This document shows, in pieces, positions 1 through 9,487 of a stretch of 64,000 nucleotides of DNA. The stretch spans positions 1,025,440-1,089,439 of the forward strand of contig NZ_FOTP01000002.1 of the NCBI RefSeq assembly GCF_900114605.1, read 5' to 3'. Within the stretch, counting starts at the first letter, position 1. Each line of letters starts with the position of its first letter. This stretch comes from Bradyrhizobium sp. NFR13. GTDB lineage: Bacteria; Pseudomonadota; Alphaproteobacteria; Rhizobiales; Xanthobacteraceae. The notes beneath the pieces are model-generated. The model saw nothing but the letters and a program-made list of their open reading frames with translations, was not told the DNA's origin and searched no databases. A program made the position numbers and the translations under genes.

Positions 1-30
1 GCTATAGGCTACGCACCGGCCGTGCACACT

Positions 31-55
31 CTCTCTCCGCTCTGCGCGGGGAGAG
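31..55. other. Imperfect hairpin just downstream of trmO
   Basis: Two 10-base arms (31-40 and 46-55) pair with one T.G wobble around a 5-base loop. It lies 10 bases past the stop of the minus-strand trmO gene. There is no T-run after it on the minus strand, so it is a weak terminator candidate at best; it may be a copy of a short G+C-rich palindromic repeat. Confidence 0.3.
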
Positions 56-65
56 GTAACGTCCC

Positions 66-557
66 CTATTCCGTCTGGAAATCGCCCGGCTGCGGCGGCG
101 CCAGCGGCGTGAATTCGCAGCGATCGGGTTTCACGTCCAGCAGCGGCGTCTCGTCGAGGCAATCGAGCCCGCGCACTAGCACGGTCGATCCCTCGATCCC
201 CACCAGCTTGACCATGGACGTGCCGAGCGGGTTCGGCCGCACCGGCGTCCGCAACGAGAAGATGCCGCGCGCATTGCCGTCGTTCTTCGGGCTCTGCAGT
301 ACGAGGTCGCGGCGCGACAGATGCAGCCAGTAGATCACTTCGAGATGCTTGTAGAGGTCGAGGTCCTTCAGCCCCGGCACCCACGGCTCGAAGATTTCGA
401 GCCGGCACACCGGACCGTCATGGCGACCCTGCCGCGGCGTTTCCAGCCGCGACGTCCAGGGCGTGCGGATGCGTCCGATATAGACGAGGCCCGCATGGTT
501 CGGCTTCGGTGCATCGACGGCGAGTTCGCCGGCGCGGATTTCACTCTCACGAACCAT
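66..557 (-). CDS. trmO: TrmO-like tRNA (t6A37) N6-methyltransferase
   Basis: 163 residues. The protein matches the TrmO/YaeB (UPF0066) family, SAM-dependent enzymes that methylate N6-threonylcarbamoyladenosine at position 37 of certain tRNAs. The family signature is visible as RPNPLG at residues 107-112, preceded by GIFSLRTP, and a second conserved stretch lies near LDVKPD. The ATG at 557 is preceded only by a weak GGTGA-like site. The gene sits 26 bases after the Bug-receptor gene on the same strand, so the two may be co-transcribed although no functional link is evident. E. coli TrmO is longer (about 235 residues) because of an extra C-terminal domain; short versions like this are common in Proteobacteria and other bacteria. 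Confidence 0.85.
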   Translation of the reverse strand: MVRESEIRAGELAVDAPKPNHAGLVYIGRIRTPWTSRLETPRQGRHDGPVCRLEIFEPWVPGLKDLDLYKHLEVIYWLHLSRRDLVLQSPKNDGNARGIFSLRTPVRPNPLGTSMVKLVGIEGSTVLVRGLDCLDETPLLDVKPDRCEFTPLAPPQPGDFQTE

Positions 558-583
558 TGGTCACCGTTCTTGCATCCTGTCGA

Positions 584-1570
584 TCAATCCAGCGAGATAC
601 CCTGCGCCTTGATCACCTTCGACCACCGCGCCCGGTCTTCGTCAACGAATTCGTTGATCTCCTTGACCGTCTTCGGTCGCAGTACGGGGAAGCCGATCTT
701 TTCCAGCGATGCGCGGAACGCAGTGTCGTTCAAGGCGCGGTCCATGCTGGCCATCACCGTCTTCACGACATCGTCCGGCAGTTTCGACGACCCCGCCAGA
801 CCGAACCAGACGCCGACCTGATAATCGGGATAGCCGCTCTCGATGACGGTCGGCACGTCAGGCAGATCGGGACTGCGTTCTTTCGAACTGACGCCAAGCG
901 GCCGCAGCAACCCGGCCTTCACGGGCGGCAGCGCGGTGGAGAGCGTATCGAACATCACCTGGATGTTGCCGGAGAGCAGATCGGTTAGCGCAGGTCCCGC
1001 CCCCTTGTAGGGCACATGGGTCATCTCGACGCCGGCGATCTGTTTGAACATCTCGCCCGCCAGATGAATGGTGCCGCCGGTGCCGGCCGAGCCGAAATTC
1101 AGCTTGCCGGGATTGGCCTTCGCGTAAGCCACGAATTCCTTCACTGTCTTCGCCGGTACGGATGGATGCACTTCCATCACCACAGGCAGGTCGGTGACCA
1201 CTGTCAACATCCGCAGATCCCTCTGCGGATCGTAGGACAGCTTTTTGTAGAGCAGCGGATTGAGCACCATGATCGATGCAGCCGTGACGAACAGCGTGTA
1301 CCCATCGGGCTCTGCACGCGCGACCGCTTCGGCCGCGATGGCGCCTTGTGCGCCCGGCTTGTTCTCGACGATGGTCGTCTGCTTCAGATCGCGCCCGAGA
1401 TAATCCGCCACCAGACGCGCAAGCACATCGGTGGGGCCTCCTGCCGCATAGGGCACAACGAGTTTGATCACACGCGTCGGATATTCCGCCGCGCGGGCAA
1501 GCGGCGCAGTGACGGCCATCGCCGTGATGACGAGGCCGGATACCAGGGCGGCATGCACGCGAAATCTCAT
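584..1570 (-). CDS. Bug-family tripartite tricarboxylate transporter substrate receptor
   Basis: 328 residues. The N-terminus is a signal peptide (hydrophobic segment ending in APLARAAEYP), followed by the typical Bug core: YPTRVIKLVVPYAAGGPTDV, where the AAGG segment contributes to ligand binding, then VENKPGAQGAIAAE and HVPYKGAGPALTDLLSG. These periplasmic receptors capture carboxylates or related small acids, sometimes for a TctAB permease. No tctA or tctB gene is nearby, so this is an orphan receptor of unknown ligand, as is usual in Bradyrhizobium- and Bordetella-like genomes. An upstream TTG would add 21 residues, but the ATG at 1570 is preferred because it has a GGGAGA site six bases upstream and exposes the signal peptide. 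Confidence 0.88.
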   Translation of the reverse strand: MRFRVHAALVSGLVITAMAVTAPLARAAEYPTRVIKLVVPYAAGGPTDVLARLVADYLGRDLKQTTIVENKPGAQGAIAAEAVARAEPDGYTLFVTAASIMVLNPLLYKKLSYDPQRDLRMLTVVTDLPVVMEVHPSVPAKTVKEFVAYAKANPGKLNFGSAGTGGTIHLAGEMFKQIAGVEMTHVPYKGAGPALTDLLSGNIQVMFDTLSTALPPVKAGLLRPLGVSSKERSPDLPDVPTVIESGYPDYQVGVWFGLAGSSKLPDDVVKTVMASMDRALNDTAFRASLEKIGFPVLRPKTVKEINEFVDEDRARWSKVIKAQGISLD

Positions 1571-1661
1571 ATCGTCTCCCAACACATTGTTTTTAAGTTG
1601 GGCGAAGACTATCGCGTTCCCGCAGTCATACAAGGCCGATACAGCCTGACGCTGTCGTCTA

Positions 1662-2006
1662 TCAACCGAGGATGTATTTGCCGGTGACCATCACCAACTC
1701 GCCGCATGCGACGCCGAGAAAGATCGAGCGCCTGAAAGCGACGAAGACGACGAGGCCAACAGCGACCGCACCATAGCGCAGCGGCGGTGGAATACTCGCC
1801 AGCGTGCCCGGCGGCACGACCAGGATTTGCGCAATGACTCCGGCGAGGATCGCGGTGGCCACCGCCCTCACCCAGATCAGTATCTCGGACTCTTCATCGA
1901 CGCCGCCGCCGAGCCACAGGCCAAGCATGCGCCAGACCTCGTTGGGTAGGAAGCCAGCCAACAGCAGCACAAGGAGCGCGTGCCAGTCGCCGATGAAGTC
2001 GCTCAT
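1662..2006 (-). CDS. azlD: AzlD-family branched-chain amino acid exporter small subunit
   Basis: 114 residues, almost entirely hydrophobic with about four predicted membrane segments, of the AzlD family (small partner of AzlC; BrnE in Corynebacterium). The pair exports branched-chain amino acids or methionine across the inner membrane. The motif LLAGFLPNEVWRMLG near residues 15-30 is typical. Its ATG at 2006 lies within the last codons of azlC (four-base ATGA overlap), which implies translational coupling and equal production of both subunits. The substrate cannot be fixed from sequence. Confidence 0.85.
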   Translation of the reverse strand: MSDFIGDWHALLVLLLAGFLPNEVWRMLGLWLGGGVDEESEILIWVRAVATAILAGVIAQILVVPPGTLASIPPPLRYGAVAVGLVVFVAFRRSIFLGVACGELVMVTGKYILG

Positions 2007-2737
2007 CGCCGCCTCCAGCGATGCACACCATAGGCGATGGTCCCGGCCGAGACGCCGGATATCAGGATGTCGACGCCGGTGTTGAACAGCGACACCACAG
2101 GAAACAGCGCGAGACCGAGCACGAGCGCCACGACATCGGCGAGCTGCTTGCAGTTGCGCGCCGTCGACAGCAGGAACGCCAGCGGGGTCAACAGCAGGAT
2201 CGCCGCGCCGAACAGCGGCGGCAGATTGGCTGCAAGGTGATAGCCGATAAAGGTCGCGGTCAGCGACGACAAGACAAGCCCGAGGCCGAGGCCGTTGACG
2301 AAGGCGATGCGTCGCTCACGCGGTACCAGCGGCATCAACCGAAAGCATTCCACCCACAGCGTCACTGCAATGAAATGCGATGGCAGGATCAGTTGCCGCT
2401 TCTTCGTGTCCGGCATGCGCAGCATCGGCAGCACCGACACCACCATGGGAAACAGACGGATCGCGCTCACGGTGACCGCAAGCGCCGCCTGAATGACCGT
2501 GGCGCCAGAGCCGAGCGCAACGAGAAGAATAATCTGTGCGGGGCCGGCCCAGACGAACAATGTGCTGGCCAGCGCCCAGAACAGGCTGAAATGCGTATCA
2601 TGGGCCAGCGCGCCGATGCCGACATAGGTCGCGAACAAGACCAGCATCAGGATGGTCGTGGTGATCGACCGCATGCCGTAAAGAAAGGCGGCCGCACTGC
2701 CCTGCCATTTCGGTGAATCCAGTGCAGGAAGCGACAC
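2003..2737 (-). CDS. azlC: AzlC-family branched-chain amino acid permease large subunit
   Basis: 244 residues from a GTG start at 2737, with multiple hydrophobic helices. The family is supported by the SLFWALASTLFVWAGPAQ segment followed by a long FPMVVSVLPMLR helix region. AzlC forms the large part of the AzlCD exporter. The open frame extends to a TTG at 2833, but the extra 32 residues are charged and unlike the family; the GTG at 2737 has an AAAGGG site five bases upstream and gives the usual length of about 240. An ATG at 2674 (GMRS) is possible but would remove N-terminal sequence. The gene overlaps azlD and is divergent from the PilZ gene at 2897. Confidence 0.83.
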   Translation of the reverse strand: MSLPALDSPKWQGSAAAFLYGMRSITTTILMLVLFATYVGIGALAHDTHFSLFWALASTLFVWAGPAQIILLVALGSGATVIQAALAVTVSAIRLFPMVVSVLPMLRMPDTKKRQLILPSHFIAVTLWVECFRLMPLVPRERRIAFVNGLGLGLVLSSLTATFIGYHLAANLPPLFGAAILLLTPLAFLLSTARNCKQLADVVALVLGLALFPVVSLFNTGVDILISGVSAGTIAYGVHRWRRR

Positions 2738-2896
2738 GTTGCCCTTTGCCTTCGGGGTCTTGAGGGGTCTTACCGTCCGATGAGAGTCCTGACGGTCGCG
2801 GTCGCCGTTTACCTTAACAAGGTCTTTATGCAAGGGTCTCTATCTGCCAACCACTACCTAAGATAGTATTTCATCAATCAACTGGAGATAGCAGCC

Positions 2897-3256
2897 ATGC
2901 TGGATCGACGAAAGAATTTTCGTGGCCGGGTTTATTACGGCGCGCGCATCGTTTTCAGCAATCGCCGCGCAACGATGAACTGTATCCTGCGCAATTTCTC
3001 CGATGCCGGTGCGCAGGTCGACGTCGAGAATCTTCCCAGGCTATTCGAGGAGTGCGACGTGACCATCGATCGCAAGGGCATCGCCTTCCGCGCCCGTATG
3101 ATATGGCAGCGCGGCCGCCGCGCGGGCTTTGCCTTTCGCGATCCACGACAGGTGCCGGTGCCCATGACACTCGACTGGGCGCTGCGCCTGCGCGCCGCCG
3201 AGCGCGCCAACAAGGCGCTGCTGCAACGTGTCGAACAACTCAGCAGTGAATTCTGA
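2897..3256 (+). CDS. Single-domain PilZ (c-di-GMP receptor) protein
   Basis: 119 residues, essentially one PilZ domain with a C-terminal helix (RAAERANKALLQRVEQL). The two c-di-GMP motifs are intact: RKNFR (RxxxR) at the start and NFSDAG ([D/N]xSxxG) near residue 36. PilZ proteins bind cyclic di-GMP and alter motility, exopolysaccharide or other surface traits through partners not identifiable here. A GGAG site precedes the ATG by eight bases. A paralogue with the same opening MxxRRKN lies at 5403. The gene ends two bases from the convergent transglycosylase gene. Confidence 0.86.
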   Translation: MLDRRKNFRGRVYYGARIVFSNRRATMNCILRNFSDAGAQVDVENLPRLFEECDVTIDRKGIAFRARMIWQRGRRAGFAFRDPRQVPVPMTLDWALRLRAAERANKALLQRVEQLSSEF

Positions 3257-3258
3257 CG

Positions 3259-4230
3259 TCAGGCTCTGCCGTTGCGCAGCACGAGGCAGCCCTGCCCGAC
3301 ACGGCGGATCTTGCCGCAGAGATCGTTGGCCTCGTCACGCGTGTCGGTCCCGATCCTCACTTGGTAGAAGCTTCGCGTGCCGCGGCTTCGGAACAGCGAA
3401 CTCAGCAGATTGGGATCGCGTTCGCCGACCACCGTGCGCAAACGCAGCATCACGCGCGCATATTGCATCAAGGCACGATCGCGATTGAAGCCCGCGGCCA
3501 GTTGCACACCCCACGGCCGCGCTTCGCCAAGCGTCACGCGCGCTTCCAGTTGCGTGACGAAGGGATTGGGCGCGCGTTGCAGTAGCGCCATCAATTCACG
3601 GCAGCTCGATGTCGCGGCACGCGGCGGCATCCTGCCGTTACGCCCGGCGGCCTGCCAGTCCTCGACCGTCGCGCCGGTGATCGCGGAGACATAGTTGCGG
3701 GTCTCGCCGGGCATGTATCCCTTGCCGTCAAGCCAGTCCTGCACACGGCGCGGTCCCGCATTATAGGCGGCAGCCGCAAGGCCGAGATTGCCGAACTGGT
3801 TGCGCAGCTCGCTGAGAAACTCCGCCGATTTCGGCAGCGCCTGCACCGGATCGAACGGATCGAGCAGACGTCGCTCATTGGCCGTGCCCGGCATGAATTG
3901 CGCGATGCCCTGCGCTCGCTGGCCATTGCGCGTCACGGGACCCACGGCGTCGGGCTGAAACCGGCTTTCCTGCCAGATCACACGGGCGAAGAATTCCAGC
4001 GGCAGGTCGTTGGCCCGCGCTGCAGACTCGATCATCAGACACATCGACTCGCGGGCGTCACTGTCACGTGTCAGATTTGGCTTCGAAGGCGTCGCCAAAG
4101 GCAGCATCCGGTCCGCGCCGGGCTTCGCCAATTCGCTAACCGGGAGCTCTTCGGCGCGCACGCCTGCGACCGGCACAAGCAACAGCGCCGCGAGGCAGAT
4201 TATCCGGCCGATGATGCTTCCGAACGCCAT
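3259..4230 (-). CDS. Soluble lytic transglycosylase (SLT, goose-lysozyme-like fold)
   Basis: 323 residues. The N-terminus is a signal peptide (IICLAALLLVPVAGVRAEE). The SLT domain covers about residues 65-185: catalytic glutamate in VIWQESRFQP, then GIAQFMPGTA and AAAYNAGPRRV, the classical three motifs. The enzyme cleaves peptidoglycan glycan strands, leaving 1,6-anhydromuramic ends, in the periplasm. The C-terminal 130 residues have two or three cysteines and no recognised binding domain. The open frame runs upstream to 5217 opposite the next gene, but only the ATG at 4230 begins the signal peptide. The gene is divergent from the reductase-like gene at 4321. Confidence 0.86.
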   Translation of the reverse strand: MAFGSIIGRIICLAALLLVPVAGVRAEELPVSELAKPGADRMLPLATPSKPNLTRDSDARESMCLMIESAARANDLPLEFFARVIWQESRFQPDAVGPVTRNGQRAQGIAQFMPGTANERRLLDPFDPVQALPKSAEFLSELRNQFGNLGLAAAAYNAGPRRVQDWLDGKGYMPGETRNYVSAITGATVEDWQAAGRNGRMPPRAATSSCRELMALLQRAPNPFVTQLEARVTLGEARPWGVQLAAGFNRDRALMQYARVMLRLRTVVGERDPNLLSSLFRSRGTRSFYQVRIGTDTRDEANDLCGKIRRVGQGCLVLRNGRA

Positions 4231-4320
4231 GCCTGATCCCGCGCGGATTCCCCGCGCCTTGACAGCGGGACCCCAGCAGCTAGCTATGAATGAAAGACGG
4301 CAAAAGCGGGAGTGCAAACA

Positions 4321-5256
4321 ATGGCCGACGCGCGCGACGACACATCCGGCTTTGCCAGCGACGACGATGTTCCGATCCAGTATATGGCCCGCACCCGCGC
4401 CTATTATCAGGCGATCGGCTATGACGTTCCCTATCGCTGGGCGCATCATATCGACGCGCCGTTCCAGCCGCTGAAGAAGCCGCTGGCGCAGTCGCGCGTC
4501 GCCATCGTCACCACCGCAGCGCCCTTCGATCCCGCCAAGGGCGACCAGGGTCCGGGCGCGCTCTATAACGGTAGCGCCAAGTTCTATCAGGTCTATGACG
4601 GCGACACGTCGGTCGATCATGACCTGCGCATCTCGCACATCGCCTATGACCGCGTGCACACCACCGCGGACGACAGCGGCACCTGGTTTCCCCTGCCCGC
4701 GCTGCGCGATCTCGCGGCATCGGGCCGCATCGGCAGTGTCGCGCCGCGCTTCTATGGCGCGCCGACCAATCGCAGCCACCGCGTGACCCTTGAGACCGAT
4801 GCGCCGGATATCGTGACGCGCGCGAAGGCCGATGGTGTCGATGTCGCCGTGCTGGTGCCGAACTGCCCGGTCTGTCACCAGACCATCAGCCTCGTCGCCC
4901 GCGAACTGGAGGCCAATGGCATTTCCACCGTGGTAATGGGCTGCGCCAAGGACATTGTCGAACACGCAGCCGTGCCGCGTTTCCTGTTCAGCGACTTCCC
5001 GCTCGGCAACTCCGCCGGCAAGCCCCATGACAAGGCCTCGCAGGCGCAAACCCTGGAATTGGCCCTGCGCCTGCTGGAATCCGCCGTGGGTCCGCAGACG
5101 ACCCTGCAGTCGCCGCAACGCTGGGCCAGAGACGCGGTCTGGAAGCGCGACTACAACAATGTCGCCCTGCTCAGCGCCGAGGAACTCGCGCGCCGCCGGG
5201 CCGAATTCGACAAGCAAAAAGACATCGCCCGCGGACTGCGCGAGACGGCGGCCTGA
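4321..5256 (+). CDS. GrdB/PrdB-family reductase-like protein, selenium-free
   Basis: 311 residues. The sequence resembles subunit B of the clostridial glycine/sarcosine/betaine/D-proline reductases (opening YMARTRAYYQAIGYDVPYRWA, then IVTTAAPFDP). In the region where the selenocysteine or catalytic cysteine of those enzymes lies it has NCPVCHQ, with Cys182 and Cys185, so ordinary Cys replaces Sec. None of the other reductase subunits (GrdA, GrdE, PrdA, PrdC) or a selenocysteine system is nearby, so this is probably a stand-alone redox enzyme of unknown substrate. The ATG at 4321 has GGGAG nine bases upstream; the GTG at 4312 would leave no spacing. No close functional analogue is known to me, and the family call is by motif only. 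Confidence 0.68.
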   Translation: MADARDDTSGFASDDDVPIQYMARTRAYYQAIGYDVPYRWAHHIDAPFQPLKKPLAQSRVAIVTTAAPFDPAKGDQGPGALYNGSAKFYQVYDGDTSVDHDLRISHIAYDRVHTTADDSGTWFPLPALRDLAASGRIGSVAPRFYGAPTNRSHRVTLETDAPDIVTRAKADGVDVAVLVPNCPVCHQTISLVARELEANGISTVVMGCAKDIVEHAAVPRFLFSDFPLGNSAGKPHDKASQAQTLELALRLLESAVGPQTTLQSPQRWARDAVWKRDYNNVALLSAEELARRRAEFDKQKDIARGLRETAA

Positions 5257-5402
5257 ACCACCCTCCGGGGACGATCACCCCGTCTTTCGGCGATCGCCCT
5301 TAACTTTGGTTTACGTTAAATCCGCTCAATCCGCGCGAGAGCCTTCCCCGCCGGATGGAACTGCGTACAGTCCCCGCCTGCAACCTCAGGGGACATCAGG
5401 AC

Positions 5403-5753
5403 ATGGACGAGCGGCGCAAGAACGTCAGGGACAAGGTGATCTACGGTGCCGTCGCGTCCAAGGACCAGAAGGCCAAGGAATGTGTCGTGCGCGACATTTC
5501 CGAAGACGGCGCCCGCATCGAATTTGGAAGCGGCGCACGTCTGCCGAAGGATGAGCTGACGCTCAACATCGCGCGAAAGGGCCGTTCATTCCTCGCCAGG
5601 ATCGTCTGGTGGCGCGACAACATCGTCGGCGTCGCCTTCACCGATCCGCCGGTGGAGAGCAAAGAGAGCTCTGACATCGAAGAGCGGCTGCGCAAGAGCG
5701 AGAAGAAGAAGCGCGAATTGCAGAAGCAGATCCAGAAGCTGCTGGGGCAGTAG
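5403..5753 (+). CDS. Single-domain PilZ (c-di-GMP receptor) protein with charged C-terminal helix
   Basis: 116 residues. The PilZ domain spans about 1-82 with intact RKNVR and DISEDG c-di-GMP motifs. The tail (EERLRKSEKKKRELQKQIQKLL) is strongly charged and predicted to form an amphipathic or coiled helix, possibly for dimerisation or partner binding. The ATG at 5403 begins the conserved MDERRKN opening shared with the paralogue at 2897 (MLDRRKN). A strong bidirectional terminator lies downstream at 5921. Confidence 0.88.
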   Translation: MDERRKNVRDKVIYGAVASKDQKAKECVVRDISEDGARIEFGSGARLPKDELTLNIARKGRSFLARIVWWRDNIVGVAFTDPPVESKESSDIEERLRKSEKKKRELQKQIQKLLGQ

Positions 5754-5789
5754 ACCAACAGGCTTGGCGTCGACCCAACGCTCAACGCC

Positions 5790-5899
5790 GTCATTCCGGG
5801 GCGCGCGCCCTTCGCGCGCGAACCCGGAATCCCGAAGTGTTCATCTCATGACGAGTTTCCGGGTTCGCGGGTGCAAGAGCGCCCGCGCCCCGGAATGAC
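5790..5899. repeat. Interspersed palindromic element, copy 1
   Basis: 110 bases bounded by GTCATTCCGGGG and its inverse CCCCGGAATGAC, with inner complementary segments (GAACCCGGAATCCCG and TTCCGGGTTCG). It lies between convergent genes (PilZ and clpA). A second, diverged copy is at 18612-18766, also between convergent genes. It has no coding potential and looks like a non-autonomous REP/MITE-like family member; from general knowledge such elements are abundant in Bradyrhizobium and Rhodopseudomonas relatives. Confidence 0.72.
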
Positions 5900-5920
5900 G
5901 AGCAAGAGGGCATTAAAAAC

Positions 5921-5955
5921 AAAAACGGCCGGTGATCTCTCACCGGCCGTTTTTA
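5921..5955. terminator. Bidirectional Rho-independent terminator (PilZ / clpA)
   Basis: A 15-base perfect stem (AAAAACGGCCGGTGA and its complement) with a 5-base loop carries an A-run on one side and a T-run on the other. It can therefore stop both the plus-strand PilZ transcript and the minus-strand clpA transcript. Confidence 0.9.
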
Positions 5956-5976
5956 CTTGTTCAATCGCCTGATGGC

Positions 5977-8376
5977 TTACGCCTTCTCCAGCGGCCCCTT
6001 GGCCGAACCCGAGCCTTTGCCCGACTTCGGCTTCTTGGCGGCACCGCGCTTCGTCGGCAGCTTCTCCGGCTTCGGCGTCACCGGACCGTCGACGAATTCG
6101 AAGCCGATGCTCTCCTGCTCGACGCCGAGCACCGCCTCGTCCTTCTTCAGGATGACGCGGACATGGCCGCCATTCTTGAGCTTGCCGAACAAGAGTTCGT
6201 CGGCCAGCGGCTTCTTGATGTGCTCCTGGATCACGCGCCCCATCGGGCGTGCACCCATCTGCTCGTCATAGCCGTGCTGGATCAGCCAGGCCTTGGCGGG
6301 CTCGGACAGTTCGATGGTGACGTCGCGGTCTGCAAGCTGGGCTTCCAGCTGCAGCACGAACTTCTCGACCACCATGCCGATCACATCCGAATTCAGATGT
6401 GCGAAGGACACCACCGCATCGAGACGGTTGCGGAATTCCGGCGCGAACTGCCGGTTGATCGCCTCCTGATCCTCGCCTTCCCGCTTGCCGCGGGTGAAGC
6501 CGAAGGCCGCACGCGCCATGTCGGCGGCGCCGGCATTGGTCGTCATGATCAGGATCACATTGCGGAACGAGACCTGCTTGCCGTTATGGTCGGTCAGCCG
6601 GCCGTGGTCCATCACCTGCAGCAGCACGTTGTACAGATCCGGATGCGCCTTCTCGATTTCGTCAAGCAGCACCACGCAATGCGGATGCTGGTCGACGCCG
6701 TCGGTCAGCAGACCACCCTGATCGAAGCCGACATAGCCGGGAGGCGCGCCGATCAGGCGCGACACGGTGTGTCGCTCCATATATTCGGACATGTCGAAAC
6801 GGATCAGCTCGACGCCGAGTGAGGCAGCCAGCTGCTTCGCCACTTCGGTCTTGCCGACGCCGGTCGGACCCGAGAACAGGTATGAGCCTATCGGCTTCTC
6901 CGGCTCGCGCAGGCCGGCACGCGCCAGCTTGATCGAAGCCGACAAAGCTTCGATCGCCTTGTCCTGACCGAACACCACGCGCTTCAGAGTGGTTTCGAGA
7001 TGCCGCAGCGTCTCGGCATCGTCCTTCGACACGCTCTTGGGCGGGATCCGCGCCATGGTCGCGATCGTGGTCTCGATTTCCTTGATGCCGATAGTCTTCT
7101 TGCGCTTGCTCTCGGCCACCAGCATCTGCGCCGCACCCGACTCGTCGATCACGTCGATCGCCTTGTCCGGCAGCTTGCGGTCGTGGATGTAGCGTGACGA
7201 CAGCTGCACCGCGGCCTCGATGGCCTCGTTGGTATATTTGAGCTTGTGGTAATCCTCGAAATACGGCTTGAGGCCCTTCAGGATGGAGATCGCGTCTTCC
7301 ACGGTGGGTTCGTTGACGTCGATCTTCTGGAACCGCCGCACCAAGGCGCGGTCCTTCTCGAAGTGCTGGCGATATTCCTTGTAGGTGGTCGAACCCATGC
7401 AACGGATCGCGCCCGAAGCCAGAGCCGGCTTGAGCAGATTCGAGGCATCCATCGCGCCGCCCGAAGTGGCGCCAGCGCCGATCACCGTGTGGATTTCGTC
7501 GATGAACAGGATCGCATTCGGATGCGCTTCGAGTTCCTTGAGCACCTGCTTCAGGCGTTCCTCGAAGTCACCGCGATAACGCGTGCCGGCCAGCAGCGTG
7601 CCCATGTCCAGCGAGAACACCGTGGCCGCCGACAGCACTTCCGGCACATCGCTGTCCACGATGCGCTTGGCCAGACCTTCGGCGATCGCCGTCTTGCCGA
7701 CGCCGGCTTCGCCGACGAACAGCGGATTGTTCTTCTGACGACGGCACAGGACCTGGATCGCACGGTTGATCTCGGCGGTACGCCCGATCACCGGATCGAT
7801 CTTGCCGTCACGCGCCTTCTTGTTGAGGTTGACGCAATAGGTATCGAGCGCCTCGCCCTTCTTCTTGGCGTCGTCGCCGTTCTTGGTCTCGGTCTCTTCA
7901 TCGACGCCGCGCACCGGCCGCGCCTCGGAAACGCCCGGCCGCTTGGCGATGCCATGGCTGATGTAATTCACCGCGTCGTAACGCGTCATGTCCTGCTCCT
8001 GCAGGAAATACGCGGCATGGCTTTCGCGCTCGGCGAAGATCGCGATCAGCACATTGGCGCCGGTCACTTCTTCGCGACCCGATGACTGCACGTGAATAAC
8101 GGCGCGCTGGATCACGCGCTGGAAACCGGCGGTCGGCTTGGCATCGTCTGCGCCATCCGTCACCAGGTTTTCGAATTCGGTTTCGAGATAATTGACAAGG
8201 CTTCCGCGCAGCTTGTCGAGATCGACGCTGCACGCCCGCATCACCGCCGCGGCGTCGCTGTCATCCACCAGCGACAGCAGGAGATGTTCCAGCGTCGCAT
8301 ACTGGTGGTGCCGCTCGTTCGCAATCGAGAGCGCCCGATGCAGCGATTGTTCAAGGCTTTGAGAAAAAGTTGGCAT
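5977..8376 (-). CDS. clpA: ATP-dependent Clp protease ATP-binding subunit ClpA
   Basis: 799 residues, usual for ClpA. The N-terminal Clp_N double repeat (about 1-145) is the ClpS docking region. AAA+ domain D1 has Walker [10 protein letters not shown] at 222-230 and Walker B FIDE near 291-294; D2 has Walker A GPTGVGKT at 503-510 and AAA arginine fingers downstream. The tail (about 765-799) is rich in Lys, Pro and Gly. ClpA unfolds N-degron and ssrA-tagged substrates and threads them into ClpP (not in this window). The ATG at 8376 has a GAGGA site. It lies downstream of clpS, separated by 255 bases that hold no gene, and ends at a strong terminator. Confidence 0.97.
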   Translation of the reverse strand: MPTFSQSLEQSLHRALSIANERHHQYATLEHLLLSLVDDSDAAAVMRACSVDLDKLRGSLVNYLETEFENLVTDGADDAKPTAGFQRVIQRAVIHVQSSGREEVTGANVLIAIFAERESHAAYFLQEQDMTRYDAVNYISHGIAKRPGVSEARPVRGVDEETETKNGDDAKKKGEALDTYCVNLNKKARDGKIDPVIGRTAEINRAIQVLCRRQKNNPLFVGEAGVGKTAIAEGLAKRIVDSDVPEVLSAATVFSLDMGTLLAGTRYRGDFEERLKQVLKELEAHPNAILFIDEIHTVIGAGATSGGAMDASNLLKPALASGAIRCMGSTTYKEYRQHFEKDRALVRRFQKIDVNEPTVEDAISILKGLKPYFEDYHKLKYTNEAIEAAVQLSSRYIHDRKLPDKAIDVIDESGAAQMLVAESKRKKTIGIKEIETTIATMARIPPKSVSKDDAETLRHLETTLKRVVFGQDKAIEALSASIKLARAGLREPEKPIGSYLFSGPTGVGKTEVAKQLAASLGVELIRFDMSEYMERHTVSRLIGAPPGYVGFDQGGLLTDGVDQHPHCVVLLDEIEKAHPDLYNVLLQVMDHGRLTDHNGKQVSFRNVILIMTTNAGAADMARAAFGFTRGKREGEDQEAINRQFAPEFRNRLDAVVSFAHLNSDVIGMVVEKFVLQLEAQLADRDVTIELSEPAKAWLIQHGYDEQMGARPMGRVIQEHIKKPLADELLFGKLKNGGHVRVILKKDEAVLGVEQESIGFEFVDGPVTPKPEKLPTKRGAAKKPKSGKGSGSAKGPLEKA

Positions 8377-8631
8377 TCCGCGTCCTCGTTGGCCCCCACC
8401 ATCATGATCGTCGTTGCCGGGTCAGGCAACAAGAACCTTTCGCACATATAGTGATGTCTGATCGTGGTGAAAGGCTGGTTCCCGCTGCTTGTTGTGACGT
8501 GTCCGCAGCACACGTCTGTTCATTCCAGCGCATTGTCACATGCGCCGTCGACGCAGAGCCGAACGAACCGCGTTCGACTCACATCAGTTCAATGCAAGAC
8601 CCGTTCCCAGTTTCCGGGAATTCGCGCGAGG

Positions 8632-9054
8632 CTACTTCTTTTCCATCACGCATTGCAAAGGGTGCTGGTGCTTGCGCGCAAAATCCATCACCTGCGTCAC
8701 TTTGGTTTCGGCGATCTCATAGGTGAAAACGCCGCATTCCCCGATCCCGTGATGATGAACGTGGAGCATAATCTGCGTCGCCGCCTCGGCGTCCTTCTGG
8801 AAGAACTTTTCCAGCACATGAACGACGAATTCCATCGGCGTGTAATCGTCGTTGAGGATCAGCACGCGATACAGGTTGGGACGCTTGGTCTTGGGTTTGA
8901 CCTTGGTGATGACCGAGGTGGCGGGCCCACCAGGCGCATTGGACCGGTTGTCGTCCTCTGCCATGCCACGCGGCTGCCGGCGGCGATCGTCGGGTGCGCC
9001 GGCCACAGGCATCGGGATGCCGTCAGGCATGAATTTCGAAGGTTTCTGGAACAT
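8632..9054 (-). CDS. clpS: ClpS adaptor of the ClpAP protease (N-end rule)
   Basis: 140 residues from the ATG at 9054. The ClpS core is clear in the C-terminal 85 residues: [24 protein letters not shown] carries the N-degron-binding Asn-Asp-Asp and hydrophobic pocket residues, followed by [19 protein letters not shown] and a C-terminal [13 protein letters not shown]. ClpS presents proteins with Leu, Phe, Tyr or Trp N-termini to ClpA. The first 55 residues are low in conservation. Other in-frame ATGs are at 9030 and 8964 (giving 110 residues); none has a convincing ribosome-binding site, so the true start is uncertain. The clpS-clpA order is the conserved one. Confidence 0.93.
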   Translation of the reverse strand: MFQKPSKFMPDGIPMPVAGAPDDRRRQPRGMAEDDNRSNAPGGPATSVITKVKPKTKRPNLYRVLILNDDYTPMEFVVHVLEKFFQKDAEAATQIMLHVHHHGIGECGVFTYEIAETKVTQVMDFARKHQHPLQCVMEKK

Positions 9055-9487
9055 AGCGCCTGTATAAAAGTCCCTAGCGGATATTGGCCAGCCCCGAATT
9101 GACAGCGTCCCCAGCCACGACGTGCTGCCGGACGCCTCGGGCACGGAGGCGCCCCGGGTCGCCGCAGGGGTGCGACGCTGTCCGTTGCAGGACCGATGGG
9201 GGCAATATGGGTTCCTGCGGGCATTCTCGCAAGCGCACTGCAAGCACCTTGAATGGCTCGCCGCGCACCCCGCCTGATGGCCGCGGGTCCAGTCAGGGTT
9301 AACCGATCGTGCTCGATTTGACCGGATCCGCAAACCAGCCATTTAACCCGCATTCACGATAATACCGGACGCCGGCGCTGCGACACGCCAATAGTCGGCC
9401 TTTTACCTATTTTCTGAGGACACCTTTACCACCTGTTTAGCCGCGGGCGCGGACATAGCCGCCAGAAACCTACCATTGGTGGTGACA
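9055..9487. other. Divergent intergenic region clpS / tadG-like, no gene
   Basis: 433 bases between the divergent clpS and vWA genes. It must hold both promoters, but no pair of -35/-10 boxes stands out convincingly. A minus-strand TTATAC at 9062-9067 is too close to the 9054 start to serve it with a leader and would fit a downstream clpS start. Open frames here are not credible. Confidence 0.5.

Noticed and set aside
4231..5217. N-terminal extension of the lytic transglycosylase frame
   Set aside because: It lies opposite the reductase-like gene; the signal peptide begins at the 4230 ATG.
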